From contig NW_004624865.1 in NCBI RefSeq assembly GCF_000247695.1, forward strand, positions 2,195,377 to 2,259,376: 64,000 bases of DNA. The letters run 5' to 3'. The notes under the pieces were generated by a model that searched no databases, was not told the origin of the DNA, and saw nothing but the letters and a program-made list of their open reading frames with translations. Positions 1 through 11,720 of the stretch are shown here, one piece after another (the stretch's first letter is position 1; the number at the start of each line of letters is the position of its first letter). The position numbers were made by a program, and so were the translations under genes. The DNA comes from Heterocephalus glaber. Lineage: Eukaryota; Chordata; Mammalia; Rodentia; Bathyergidae.

Positions 1-1640
1 GTTCAAGTAAAAGACTGAGTTGCACCTTTCTAACTTTAAATCAAAAGCTAAAAGTATTAAAGTTAGTGAGGAGGATACCTTGAAAGCCAAGATAGACTGA
101 AAGGCATTTTCTTGCCCCAATCAGTTATCCAGGTTGTGAATGCAAAGGAAAAGTTCTTGAAGAAACTTCATTGAATATAAAAATGAGAAAAAGTAGCACT
201 GATTTATTGGTGTCATTGAGAAAGTTTTGGCAGGGGCAGAGTCTGAAGCTAGCAGAAACTAATAAATGAGGCTTAAAGAAGGAAGTCGTTTCAGAAACGT
301 AATAGTTATTTAGGAGACCTAGTTAAGATAATCAATGAATGTGGTGACATTACACAAGAGATGTTCAGTGCAAATAAAACAATCCTATGACTGGAAGAAG
401 ATGCAGTCTAGAATTTCTATTGCTGAAGAGAAGTCAGTGCCTGGCTTTAAGCGTCAAAGGACTGACAGACTCTTGGTAGGGACTAATATAGCTGGTGCCT
501 TTCAGATGAATACAGTGCTTCTTTAGTGTTCTGGAAATCTTAGTGGATTTCACACTCATAATACATTTCAGACAAAAAAGTTCTTTCAGAACATTACTGC
601 TGTACCTGATCACCCAAGAGCTCTGATGGAGATGTTTGGTGAGTTGAATATGGATTTCATACCTGCTACCACAACACCCATTATGCAGCCCATGGACCAT
701 GTAATAATTTTGCCTTTCAAGTCATATTACTTAAAAACTAAATTTTATAAGGCTATCTCTGCCATAGACAATAGCTCCTCTGATGGGTGAGTGGAAAGTA
801 CATTGAAAAGCTTATGAAAATGATTTACTATTCTAGAAACAATTAAGAACATGCATGATTCATTAGAGGAGGTCAAAATATCAACATGAACAAAAGACAG
901 CAAGAGGTTCATTCAACTCCCCTGGATGATTTAGAGGGCCTCAGAATTCCAGTGAAGGAAGCTCCTGCAGATGTGGTGGACAAAGTAAGAGAAGAATTAA
1001 GAGGTGGAATCTCAAGATGTGACTTAATTGCTGCAATTTCTCGAATGGATTAAAAATCATCATGTCTTATGTATGTGCAAAGGAAGTAATTTCTACAGAT
1101 GGAAGTTAGGACGCGTGAAAATGACACAAACATTATAGAAATGATGATAAAGGTTCTTCAATATTCTAGAAACTTAGTTAATAAAGCAGAGACAAGATTT
1201 GAGAGGACTGACTCCAATTTAATTAGCGATCTATTATGGATAAAATGCTAGCAAAAGAATGGAAGGTTACAAAAGAATCTCTTGGGAAAGACTCAATTGA
1301 TGTGAAAAATTTAATTGTCTTATTTTAAGAAATGACGAAAGTCACATCAACCTTCACCAACCATTATCCTGATCAGCCAGTACTCATCAATACCCCGGCA
1401 GGATCCTCCACTCGAGAAAATGTCCAGTTATGATTTCTGAAATGCTCAGATAATCATTAACATTTAAAAAAATAAAGCAGTTTTAAAACTTAAGGTATTG
1501 CATTGCCTTTGTAGCTGCAATGCTATTATACACTTCATAGGCTACAGAATAAGATGGCAAACAGAACTTTTAGATGCACTGAGAAAGTAACATGTCTGTC
1601 TGACTCACTTTGGTTTGGCAGTCTAAAAAGTCTCTGAGCT
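1..1640 (+). mobile_element. Tigger1-type DNA transposon relic with transposase pseudogene (left end outside the window)
   Basis: Reading the + strand across shifting frames gives a decayed pogo/Tigger transposase (CENP-B/jerky-like DDE family). Near 405-460 the conceptual protein has a KSVPGFK-type stretch followed by a DRLLVGTNIAG-like block typical of the DDE core. Near 655-700 it reads a QPMD-type motif, also conserved in Tigger. The C-terminal tail near 1365-1430 reads DQPVLINTPAGSST-like. From about 1440 to 1640 the sequence resembles the AT-rich Tigger1 3' non-coding end. Stops and frameshifts are frequent, so no transposase can be made. The 5' end is cut by the window edge. The family call is from memory of its conserved motifs and is fairly secure; the exact 3' boundary is not. 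Confidence 0.82.
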
Positions 1641-2210
1641 CTGAAGTCCTTTTTGCTTTTTTTTTTGTTTTTTTCTGGTGTCAACCTATTTTTAGAGAGT
1701 ACTTTTTGTCCATGTGTGAACCTACTTTTAGAGGGAGACATTGCTATTCCAAAGTTGCTTCTGTGAATCTCTCCACCATTGCATAGCACAATATTGAGCC
1801 AATATTGAACTCATAAAAGAATAGAAGAAATAAGACTCAAGGTCGAATGTCCTCTGGATTTTCAAGCAATGACAATTCAATCATAATTTGCAGGAGAATT
1901 TTTCAATTTACAGGAGACTATAATTTATAGGAGACTATAATTACTAGAATTGGATGTATTTCTGGGGAGGGGTCCTACATAAAGTAGATGAAGTAAGCAA
2001 TCACTGGCAGTCTTATATTAAGAAAACTAACAAAACATCTCAGAGGAAAAGAGCAAAAGAAATTAAGCAATATCAGAACAGACAAAGGCCATTTCACATA
2101 GCCCATATAGCCCTAAGTTTTCCAGAGGCTGCGAGGTTATCTTTGGAGCTCATCCTAAAGTTAGATGGGAGACAGGAAACACAATGAAATTAAAAACAGC
2201 AAGAAAGAGG
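1641..2210. other. Non-coding, no feature recognised
   Basis: Contains a T-rich run near 1651-1675. The open frame at 1954-2187 has no recognisable protein character. No repeat family identified. Confidence 0.4.
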
Positions 2211-2213
2211 ATC

Positions 2214-2276
2214 AGAAGGAAGGAAAGAAGGAAGGAAGGAAGGAAGGAAGGAAGGAAAGAAAGATGGAAGGAAAGA
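2214..2276. repeat. (GGAA)n microsatellite
   Basis: Purine-only run of GGAA/AAGG units, slightly interrupted. On the other strand it creates an artificial Ser/Phe/Pro-rich open frame. Confidence 0.9.
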
Positions 2277-2279
2277 AAG

Positions 2280-3589
2280 CTTTCTGAAGTAACCACTTAA
2301 GATTTTTTTCATGCATTTTTTTTTTAAATCTATTTGCTTGTAGGAACATATAATGCAAGGTAAATGTGGGTTTAAAATCTAAAATGCTTAAACATGAGAT
2401 TGAATTCACAGGGATTGGCACATAGTAGCCAATGAGTATATTTTAATTCAATATAGACCTTTCATTACAGTAGCTCTAATGTAGGTTTTATGCTCTAAAA
2501 CACCACTGTCCAACACAGCTCCAGAAAGAAAGAACTCTGTCACATTAAATAAGCTGTACATTTAAAAGTGGAACATAGTGGAATATTTTTTAAAATCTTG
2601 GGACATAAAAATCGCTGTACAATGGGGTTATAATGAGGAGACTATTTTATCAAATTAGTTTATGAAATATTCATCGAATAGTGAGCAATACTTCTCAATG
2701 TGTGACACATACAAATGTTAACAAATAATCCAAATTGTATTTAAGTGGAGAAAAGGAGACGCAAGTCATAAGATCATGGGTTAACTTACAGTACAACACA
2801 GTAGAGTGATTGGTGCCTATAAAGTAGCTGACTATGCTCACAGAGAAATCAGACAGTTTTCCCATTAGATAGCACTGTGAGAGAAATTACGTGAGAAAAC
2901 AGAATACTTAATAACATACTTAAAATCTAAATCCAGAAGGAAAGTGACCCTTGCTGATATTTTAGAGAAATAGTGATCTAGACACAAAAAAAGTAAATGT
3001 TCTAGATAAGAAAAAAAGTTTAGCAGAAACTGAATTAGAATGAACTGAAACATCAGAGACATCTACGTCTTCAATGGCGAAGTTAAGGGAATAACAAAAA
3101 CGATGAAGAAATTAAGCATCAAATCATGCAGATATGTGGGCCCTGGTATACAGTATTTGGAATTTTATTCTAAATGGATAAGAAGTCATTAATCTTTAGT
3201 ACTTAATCATCCTTGCTAAAATTGTGAATGCCTTTGCATGCATTTAGATATTTAAGCTGTTTATAATTTTAAAATCTAAATTACAGTCAGTATTCTACCG
3301 TGAAACAAAATGTTATTCTCAAAACACCAGCTTTTTATCAGTAATCAGGATAAATATTTTGAGGAGTAGAAAAATGTCAACAAATATTTATGACCTGAAA
3401 CGATCAATCAATTTCACTTTCTACTTTCATTATTAAATGTAAAAATGCAAATTTTAAGGAATAAATTAAAACACTGAAACATCTCTATATTTTCAGTGGT
3501 ATTAGAGAAACTAATTTTATCAGTCATGATTCTCCTGTGATTTTGGCCATTATAATAGATATGTAAGGTTATCTTATTACTTTTGTGGT
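2280..3589. other. AT-rich non-coding stretch, no feature recognised
   Basis: High A+T and no codon-like structure on either strand. May contain very old decayed repeats that I cannot assign. Confidence 0.4.
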
Positions 3590-3975
3590 TCTTTGATAAC
3601 ATATGGTATGAAACATCTTTTCATATATTTTCTTGCTATTTGTATGGTTTTAAAAATTTGTTTCTATTTTTTATTTTTTTGGTACCAGGGGTCGAACTCA
3701 GGACCTTGTACTTGCCAGGCAAGTATGGTGCCAACTGAGATAAATCCCCAGCTGTGTGTCTTTTTTGATGAGGGGTATGTTTAAGCCTTGTGACTATTTT
3801 TAATTTTGTTGTTTGTGTTCATTGTTTAATGTTAAATCTATTTTGGATATTTTGGATAACATTTCTTTATCTGTCTTGTCATTTTAAATATGACTTTTAA
3901 ATACTTCCTCTCAGTTTTTGGCTTTTTTTGCTCATTTTCTTTTGCAGAAGAAAACATCTCTTATATAAGAACACT
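3590..3975 (-). mobile_element. L1 fragment, antisense (ORF2 C-terminal region), interrupted by an ID SINE
   Basis: On the + strand this reads as the reverse complement of the L1 region just upstream of the 3'UTR: a 'tttggatattttggataac' type segment, then text ending in 'tttgcagaag'. Highly diverged. The ID at 3672-3753 splits it. Family assignment rests on resemblance to mammalian L1 ORF2. Confidence 0.6.
3672..3753 (-). mobile_element. ID SINE (antisense)
   Basis: Poly-T, 'ggtaccaggggtcgaactca', then a degraded A box near 'ctgagataaatcccc' give the reverse complement of the tRNA-Ala-derived ID consensus of this genome. Inserted inside an antisense L1 fragment. Confidence 0.88.
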
Positions 3976-4491
3976 CATCATATTTGATGTGAAGTGTACC
4001 ATACCGAGGTGTGATTTCCTCTCAGTTAATAACTGCAATTAACTTATTTCTAAATGAGGTCACATTCTGAGCAGTGAGGCTTAAACATATGGATTTTTGA
4101 AGTAACTTCATACAACTGTTACCATCAGTTAATATACCTGTTTCTTGTGAACCTTATTTTACAATTTTATGATGTATTCAAGATCATGTCTGTAGAAAGA
4201 AAAATATCACATCACATTTGCTATAGAGAGGAGAGCAGAACCATGCGCCCTAAGAGTGGAGAGGTGAGCTGTGAAGGTGGGTTGGTGCTTAGCTTGGGAG
4301 GTGGTGATGAGGACCCATCTGGATTTAAGGTATATTATAGACCAGTAAACACTACACACTTCCGGTTCTCCCCTCTTGAATAGCAGTGCCTACATTTTAT
4401 GGTGCAGTTTCTTATTGTTTTGTGCTGGATGCATGGATGGGGGATGTAGTGTCTTTAGTTTGCAGGTCTTCCTGGTAAGAGGAAACTGGAC
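3976..4491. other. Non-coding, no feature recognised
   Basis: The open frame at 4147-4383 has no recognisable domain. A G-rich patch lies near 4258-4320. Confidence 0.35.
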
Positions 4492-4690
4492 TTGGTCAGA
4501 CTTCGTGATGCATACCTATAATGCCAGCACTCCAGGAGGCTGCAGCAGCAAGATCACAAATTCAAGCCCAGCCTAGGAAACTTAGCATCTTAGCAAAATT
4601 CTGCCTTGAAATAAAAAAATTAAAAATGGGTTTAGAATGCAGTTTTGTGCAAAGACCCTGACTTCCATCTCCATTATTGGAAACAAAAAG
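4492..4690 (+). mobile_element. B1-dID-type composite SINE
   Basis: The left half is 7SL-derived B1-like: 'atgcatacctataatgccag', then a 'caggaggctg' motif and 'caagcccagcctaggaaac'. After a short A-rich linker near 4610-4625 comes a degraded ID/tRNA-like right half that starts near 'aaatgggtttagaatgcagt'. The order matches the composite B1-dID SINE of squirrel-related rodents. Confidence 0.75.
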
Positions 4691-4934
4691 AAAATCTACA
4701 TGAAGATCTTGAAGAGCAACACCTAAGGAATCATACTTGAGGACTTAATTTAGATGATTAAGTACTGTACTTAGAGCTGACACCATAGTAATGTGCATTA
4801 GGTACATGGAAAGAATGTAAAATTTTAGCTGTGAGATCAACTGTGGCGGATTTTATTTCTCAAAGATACATGCAATGATATCTAGTATCCAAATTCTAAC
4901 CTACCAGTGTTATTTAGCCTTGAAGAGGTGCAGT
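4691..4934. other. Non-coding spacer, nothing recognised
   Basis: Unassigned sequence between the B1-dID copy and a GC-richer block. Confidence 0.35.
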
Positions 4935-5330
4935 CTACTTCTATAACTTTTTGAATCTGGATGGGACTTGTGGCTTTGCTGACCAGTGGAGCACAGTGGA
5001 GAGACACCTTTTTAGTGCAGGCACAGCCCCTAACTGGCCTGGCAACATCTGCGTATCTTGGGGCACCTGCTCTTGGGGTCTCCCATCGAAGCTCAGCTTC
5101 GGTGCTGAGAGAAGTGCAAGTGTGGAGCCAGCAACTGCAGCTGGCATCCAGCCCCCAGCCGCATCCGTAGCGCGGTGCTCCAGAGCTTCCTCAGGTGGCT
5201 GCAACCTCAGGCACCATCTGGCTGCAGCCATCTGACACACTGCAAATACAAACTGCTGTGGATTTGGCTCAGCCCTTACCACCTCAGCCTCTTTTCTTCT
5301 TTGGTGTTGAATGTCGATCCATTTCATCTA
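4935..5330. other. GC-richer unassigned block with overlapping open frames on both strands
   Basis: Distinctly richer in G+C than its surroundings, with a small CpG cluster near 5085-5175. Open frames occur on both strands (4951-5235 +, 4941-5327 -) with no known domain. It directly precedes an antisense L1 fragment, so it may be repeat-derived. I do not recognise it. Confidence 0.35.
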
Positions 5331-5369
5331 TTTCTGGACGTATATTTCAGCATATGTCTGTGCTGACTC

Positions 5370-5600
5370 TTCCTCTTTGATCTTTGTTTTTGGTGTCTTT
5401 GTCAGACTTTGGTGTTAGGGTTACACTATCTTCTGTCCCTTGTTTTTACTGGGAGAGCTCTCATGAGATGGGTATTATTTACTTTTTCACTCTTGGATTT
5501 CAACACAGAAATCATATTGACCTGGAGAGGTCTTCGTGGGAAAATTTTTGATCTTGAGTAATAATTCATTAATAGTTATTATAAACGAGTAAGAGTTTTG
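5370..5600 (-). mobile_element. L1 ORF2 fragment, antisense, old
   Basis: Reads as the complement of the mammalian L1 reverse-transcriptase region: 'gtctttgtcagactttggtg', later 'gacctggagaggtcttcgtg' and 'tgggaaaatttttgatcttg'. These resemble the well-known antisense strings of L1 ORF2. Strongly diverged. Confidence 0.6.
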
Positions 5601-7444
5601 TTTCATCTTGTGTCTGTTTTGGTAAATGTTATTTTGCACTATTTGTTAGCTAAAGTCCCTGCTCTTTCTTACCCTTCCTACTTTGAACACTCTGGGATCT
5701 GGGTCCACAGAGGGTGGCAAACTCGAGGTTAGTCCACATAGAAGCTCAGGAAGAAGTCTCGTTCATCCTTTGGTGGCCTGAATTTAGCAACTTGTACGTT
5801 TCCTGCTTCATTTTTCCAGAAAGATTCACAACTGAGCTATGGGTGGAGAGGAAGGAGGTCTTGGGATTTATCCTGAGCTGAGTTTTTGCCTATGAGTTTC
5901 TCGGAAGGGGAGTGAGGTGAGAGGCGTGAGGAGATGCAGGAGGTTAGAGAGAAGGTCGCCGAAACCATCCGCAGAGAGAAGGACGTGAGATGATTGCTGA
6001 GCTCAAAGCAATGGTTTCTGTATAATTCGGAAAAACAGGAAGAAAGTATCCATAGGGCTAGAACACTCGAAGTGTGAGATGTTTCATTTGTTTGTAATGA
6101 GTGCAGTGGAGGTAAACATATATTTTATCGGTGCATCAGTTACAAAGTCTAGCAGGGAAAGAACTGATAGCCTGTGTCTCAGTAAGGGATGTGTTCAGAG
6201 GATCTCATTTAAAGCCAACAACAGTGAAAGTGCAGTGAGTAGAGAAGGCAAAAAACACGTGTTTCAAAGGAAATTATTTGCTTTGTCTTCTGAGGGACAG
6301 GAGTTCATTCTTGCTGGGAAGGGGAGTGACCAGGTGCATGAGGACATGCAGCCTACCCTGGAGGGTGACCACCGGGTCATCATCTTAGGGGAGAGGTGAG
6401 TATCAACTTACTGGGTGTATTAGGGTTTCTGTAAGGAGAAACACCTGGTGGTAGAACTTTCTTCGTTTAGCTACTCAGGATTGCATAAAGTAAGGTTAAA
6501 AAAAATGGGGACAGAGAAGATGTAATCTAAAAATTACATCGGCCCATAGTTTGGGAGGTTACTAAATGAACAAGAGCACAAGACAGGGTGAGCTTGGTGC
6601 TGAGCAAATATCCTGGTCATGTGTTTGTGTTTAAGTAGTGAGATGTGCTATGGAGAGGATGGGAGTCAGGGTCTGTCACTCCTGTGGTTTCCACTTTACT
6701 TCCTTTGAGCATGCTTATTTCTCATCTGTTATTTCCAGCATGTCATCCTCACCTTCTGGTGTGTAAGAAGATTGAGTCTGAGAAAAGTGATGTACTTTGT
6801 CCAAGATCCTCCAGCTCTTAGGAGTCAGCATGGTAAAAAGAAGCTTTACTGCCCTGATGTCTTCTTCTGCTACCATACTACAGCTACCACACTGCTGTTC
6901 TCCTGTCTTATTCTCTCACATCCAGCAGGAAGTGGCCATAGCTTCAGCGATACAGTCCAGTCTTATTTTCCTGTACCTCCCAACCATCACCACCATCCAC
7001 GGCCCACCAGCCCAAGGACTTGGCTTACTCACTGCACCCACAGGACATGGGTGCTGCCGTCCAGACTGGGTTAGCCTGCCTGAAACTATGGTAATCATCT
7101 CCTTTATCTGAGTCAACCGATGCCTGAGTGGAGCTCAATTTTCTCACTTACCCCTCCTCTCCAGACTGTTTAAACCAGGAATGTCCTTTAAGGACTGTCC
7201 TCCTTAAAATACCTTCCCTGGTTTCAGCATACAAGCCCATGGTGACTGCACACAAAGAGGCTCCAGAGGTAATGTGTAACATTCTGTGGACAAGGAGATG
7301 GAGGTAAGAGAGGAGAGAAGCTGAATGGCTGGCGTGGGGCCTCTGAGAGTGGCGATTGTGGTTTAGAAATCCAGCTATGGATGAGTGATTCCAAAAGAAT
7401 AAGCTCATGATGCATCTAAAGTATCTCAAAAGACAACAGTCAAA
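5601..7444. other. Non-coding stretch, no gene recognised
   Basis: Several open frames of 60-106 codons (for example 6079-6399 +, 6772-7074 +) show no recognisable domain, no consistent start context and no splice-flanked structure. No repeat family assigned. Confidence 0.35.
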
Positions 7445-7702
7445 ATCTGAAACTAAGAAAAGGGAAAAACATAAAGATCAGAGGGGAAAATAATGAAATG
7501 GAGACTACAAATACAATTCAAAGGATCAGCGAATCAAAGAGTTGGTTCCTTGGAAGGAAAGGAAGGGCATCTTGGATGGGGAAGTCTGAAGGGGGAGGAG
7601 GGAAGTAAAAAGGATGGAGAGGAGATAGGTGTGCGCACCAATTCCCACACAGTGAATGTATCCACTATGTATCATAATAATATACTAATGAAAAATTGGA
7701 AG
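7445..7702 (+). mobile_element. Internally deleted L1: ORF2 5' region joined to 3'UTR tail
   Basis: Positions 7445-7560 match the endonuclease-to-RT linker region of L1 ORF2 (sense), ending with a SWFLGR-like reading from 'gagttggttccttggaagg'. The sequence then passes into a purine-rich L1 3'UTR and ends in 'caccaattcccacacagtga' and an A-rich tail near 7690. Most of ORF2 is missing. The same tail type recurs at 19140-19275, 42270-42392 and 58050-58195. Confidence 0.65.
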
Positions 7703-9017
7703 AATTAGCTTCTTGACTCCTACTACATCATTCTTCCCTTGAATAGTTGGAACATAATTTGTTTTACCCTTACTCTATGAAGCTAACTGATTTAACTTGT
7801 GATGCTTAGTGTTGTCTTTCACACATTTTCCTTTATTATAATATGTACAAATACATTGAATCTGTTTTGCTCAATTGGACCCCAATAATTATTCTTTAAT
7901 CTGTTTTGACTGACAGGAAGAAATTTGACCTCTTAGCTCCATTAAAAGTATATATATTTTAACATAAGCTAGGTTTAGCTATTGCAATGACAGAAAGAGT
8001 TTCAAAAAAATCTATTCCTAAAGCTCTGAGTAAGTCAGATTAAAAAACAATTAGTCTTCTAATTTTAAGCCTTATAACATTGTTACAAGGCCCTAGACTG
8101 TTATTCAGAAAACTTATAAGAGACTTTGAATTCAGGACAGTTAAAATTTTTATGCAATTTAAATTCCACTTAACTATTAATTGAGTAGGAAGACGAAAAA
8201 TACCTCAAGAGAATATTTTGTCTATTGATCAGTTACTTTTCACTGCCAATTGTATGAAAACAAGAATGATATTTTAATACAATATATACATTATACATGT
8301 AATACATACATTAATGCATACGAAGTAAGAAGCAGTGATGCAGGTGAGTTTGTGTTTTTGTTTCTGTTTTGGGTTTTTTTGCCTCCCCTTGGTTGATGAC
8401 CCTTGGCTTGCTGAGTTTTAGTGAAGTTTAATGAACTGCAGTAGATAAAATAGCTGGTCGAGGGCAGTGACTAGCAAGAGTAGAAAATAAAAATAGCAAT
8501 ACTCTCCGATTGTTATGGGCATCTACAGAATCCCCGTAGTCTCTCAGAGATGCTTCTAATTCTTTTCAGATTGGGAAAGGTTTAGGCTGTTTTTGAATGG
8601 TTCAGTTAATAAGCCATGTCCATAAGCTAATTCTCTATGTATAATTCTCTGTGAAATAAACAGATTGAGATTATCAGGGAGCCAGCATTACAATGGTGTA
8701 TAGAAAAGGGGTGAGTAAAAAGTAAGAAGTTCATATACTTCCTCAAATTATGTATTCTGTTGTTTTACAAATATTTCAATATATATTCTAATTTGTTTCA
8801 TCTATACTACTATTTTATCTTAGTTCATTGCAAAGAAAGTTTGTGTTATTAACTGTTTCATTTTTGTAAAAATATTTTTGGTCCATGTCTTGCACTAACT
8901 ACTTTGAAGATAATGATACACCGTGTAGTAGCTATTGCTCATCTCTTAAAAATAACAAACAGAGAAGTTCTAGTTAATTCTTAATAAAAGCCAGGCTCTG
9001 TGCATCTAAGCATCTCT
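7703..9017. other. AT-rich non-coding stretch
   Basis: No open frame of note and no recognised repeat, apart from TA-rich text at about 8270-8325. Confidence 0.4.
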
Positions 9018-9089
9018 TTTGATGTTGTTGCAGCACTGGGGATTGAACCTGGGAACTTCACACAGAGCTGCATCCCCAGATTTTCTTTA

Positions 9090-9152
9090 ATATATGTATA
9101 TGTTTATATATATGTGTGTGTATATATATATGTGTGTGTGTATATATATATA
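9090..9152. repeat. (TA)n/(TG)n compound microsatellite
   Basis: Alternating tatata and tgtgtg blocks inside the SINE cluster, probably grown from the A-rich tail of the nested ID. Confidence 0.85.
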
Positions 9153-9232
9153 TTTTTTGTACAGGGGATCGAACTCAGGACCTTGTGCTTATGAGGCAGG
9201 CACACCACCACTGAGCTAAATCCCTGGCCCCT
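9153..9232 (-). mobile_element. ID SINE (antisense), nested in the B1-dID
   Basis: 'tttttgtacaggggatcgaa' through 'ctgagctaaatccctggccc'. It carries reversed B-box- and A-box-like sequences and is younger than the SINE it splits. Confidence 0.9.
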
Positions 9233-9362
9233 TTATTTTATATTTTGAGACAGTGTCTGGCTAAGCTGTTAAGTTGCCCAGGCTGGGCTCAAATTTGCAA
9301 TTTTTCTGCCTCAGGATCCCAGAGTGCTGGGTTTACAGTCATGCATGACTACATGAGGCTCA

Positions 9363-11470
9363 GATGGATATCCTCTGAGGTTGTATCTTGAAGGCAAGGT
9401 GGATAGATCACTGTGATGTCAAGCTCACAAGATAAAGCTTCTGTCTTATCTTCTTTTCAGTTTCCCTCCTCTGGACATGAAATCACCTTCATGGAACATA
9501 GCCTTTCATTAGCAATTCCACAGGGGGGATAGCAAAACAACAGAGACACTGTCTTAAAATTAAATTCTTATAGTACAAAGAAAGTTGATTTGATTTTAAT
9601 TTTTACCCATATTAAATTTTAAATGAGAGTTAGGTATCATAGGTTGGTCTACAAATTAACATAGGTTGGTACAAAATCATAGGTTGGTAACAAACTAACA
9701 CACATTGGGTGACTTTAACAAGCAACACTTATTCCTCTCAGTTTTGGAAGTACATGCTTGAACAAGATGGCACCAGCATATTGGGTCTGAGGACAAGCCT
9801 CTTCTGGTTGCCAACTGGAGACTCTGTGTAGCATCCTCACATGCAGGAAAGAGAGCAAATTGGCTCTGTGGCCTCTTCTTGAGTACCAAGCCCACTGTAG
9901 GGGGCTCCTCTTTCATGACCCAATTACCACTCATAAGACTTTTTCCAAATTCCATAACGTTGGGGATGAGATTTCAATGTATGAGTCCATGATAGGTGCC
10001 ATTGCTGTACCATCACTGGGTACAACGATCCTATAGTGCTATTTTCAAAAAATCATTTCACTTTTTCTGTTGATGCTGAGAGTGATTGAATTCATCACCC
10101 AAGGTTAGAATGCAAATATGCTTGTCTTACAGCAATTTTAATGTTATTTCATTCTGACGCCTGGCTCACATATGCACCGCTGGTTCTTTTCTCCAGGCCA
10201 GATGACTCTTCTACCTTAGTTACTTACAACCTACCTGAAAGGTAGCATGGTTTTTGGAAGAAAAAAGCAAAGCATGCATATTAGTCAACATATTATTTTT
10301 GCTTTTTTTTTAAAAAAAGATTTACTTGTTTTTATTGTTTCTTCTGATTATTTTAGACTCCTAAGCTTGTGGGCTGTGGAAGCATCGCCCTGAGTTAGAG
10401 AAATTATGTTTCATAATCACAATGGATTATTCTACTTTTCAGAGACCAGCAGGAGGGTAACAGGCACAGGGTGATGGAAATATAGAATTAGAAAGAAGTG
10501 GATGAAGTAAAGAAGCTCTCACTTTGGCCATCAATTGGCTCTTTCTCCTCTCTTCTCCCAGGAATCTAGAAATAAAGAATTTTAAACTAATTAATTCTCT
10601 CTTTTCCTGTGATGCATTACAGGGAGCCAGACTGTAACCCTCACTGCTTATACTACACAGGAGCTGCCAGGGATGAGCCTCCGTCACCCCCCACCCCCAC
10701 CACCACCACTTCTAGCAGTGAGGTCTTGGAATCTCAGCAAATGCAACCTGGCTCTCCCCATCTGCTGTCTATATAGACACCCAGCACAGCTGGGCACTGC
10801 TTGTAGGGCTTGATGCCAGTCATGTTCAACTCGCCAAACCTTCAGACCAGCAGCTGGGACGTCACAGATTTCCTGGGAGTCTCCCAGCTGCCAGCTTGGA
10901 AACCATGTCCTTGTTTGATTGCAAAGATACATTAGCAACCAATCCAGCAGGACTGCGCATCTCCTCCAAACATTTCCCTAACACTGATTCCAAGTAGCAT
11001 TCAACTTTGTCTCTAATGAGCTAACACATGTGGGCATTGTCAGAGGATCTTAATACAGGATTATTTGCCCAGCTAGGATTGGATGAGTTTTCATGCTAAA
11101 TTATTTTGGAGCAAAAGGATACAAAACATTATTGTATTTTGACAATTGACTTGAGAAAACAGTGAACAGTTTTCTTTTTCCTTTTCCCTGCATTCATTTC
11201 TCCAGGCCAGACAATTCTTTAGCCTTAATTGTCTACAACACACTTGCAAATGTGCATGTAAGGTACATGGTTCTGCCATTTATAGCACATGGCTTTGGGA
11301 AAAAGCGATCTATTCCCGGTATGAGATCCAGGACCTGGAGATGACCAGATCTGACTCCACCTGTCACAGCTACCGTGTCTGGCTCTCAATGCATGAGTGA
11401 GTGTCAAGCATTTGTAGGCATTGTTCCATCACAATCATCCCATTGAATTTCCACGTCAACCTAAAGAAAT
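9363..11470. other. Non-coding stretch, nothing gene-like
   Basis: Open frames of 60-86 codons on both strands have no recognisable character. A C-rich run (about 10685-10712) produces a poly-Gly frame on the minus strand. Confidence 0.4.
10685..10712. repeat. C-rich / (CCA)n simple repeat
   Basis: Run of CCCCCAC and CCACCA units. Confidence 0.8.
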
Positions 11471-11474
11471 AATA

Positions 11475-11720
11475 TAATAACAGAAAAAAATGCATTTATT
11501 GAGCATTGAACACTAGTCAGAAATTGTGCTTAAATATTACATATTATATAATACAGTTATGATATAGGTTTTATTTGAGACTCTGCTATACAAATTAAGA
11601 AAATGGGAAGCAGAGTTTAGGCTGTTTTCAACTTCCCTTAGCCAGTGAGCAATGGAATAGCTCTCCTTTGCCTTGGCTTAAGGACAGGTAAATTTGAACT
11701 CTGATTGCTGATCTGCAGTG
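11475..11720 (+). mobile_element. MIR SINE, probable
   Basis: 'catttattgagcattgaaca' at the start, then an 'aaattaagaaaatgggaagc' segment and a final 'aaatttgaactctgattgct' follow the order of the mammal-wide MIR consensus, with heavy decay. Confidence 0.55.

Larger units (their letters stand above)
9018..9362 (-). mobile_element. B1-dID-type SINE (antisense), split by a nested ID
   Basis: Left part 'gcactggggattgaacctgg' to 'gcatccccag' is the ID-like half in reverse. The right part 9232-9362 ('gagacagtgtctggctaagc', 'cccaggctgggctcaaattt', 'cagagtgctgggtttacag') is the B1-like half in reverse. An AT/GT microsatellite and an ID copy lie between them. Confidence 0.78.
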
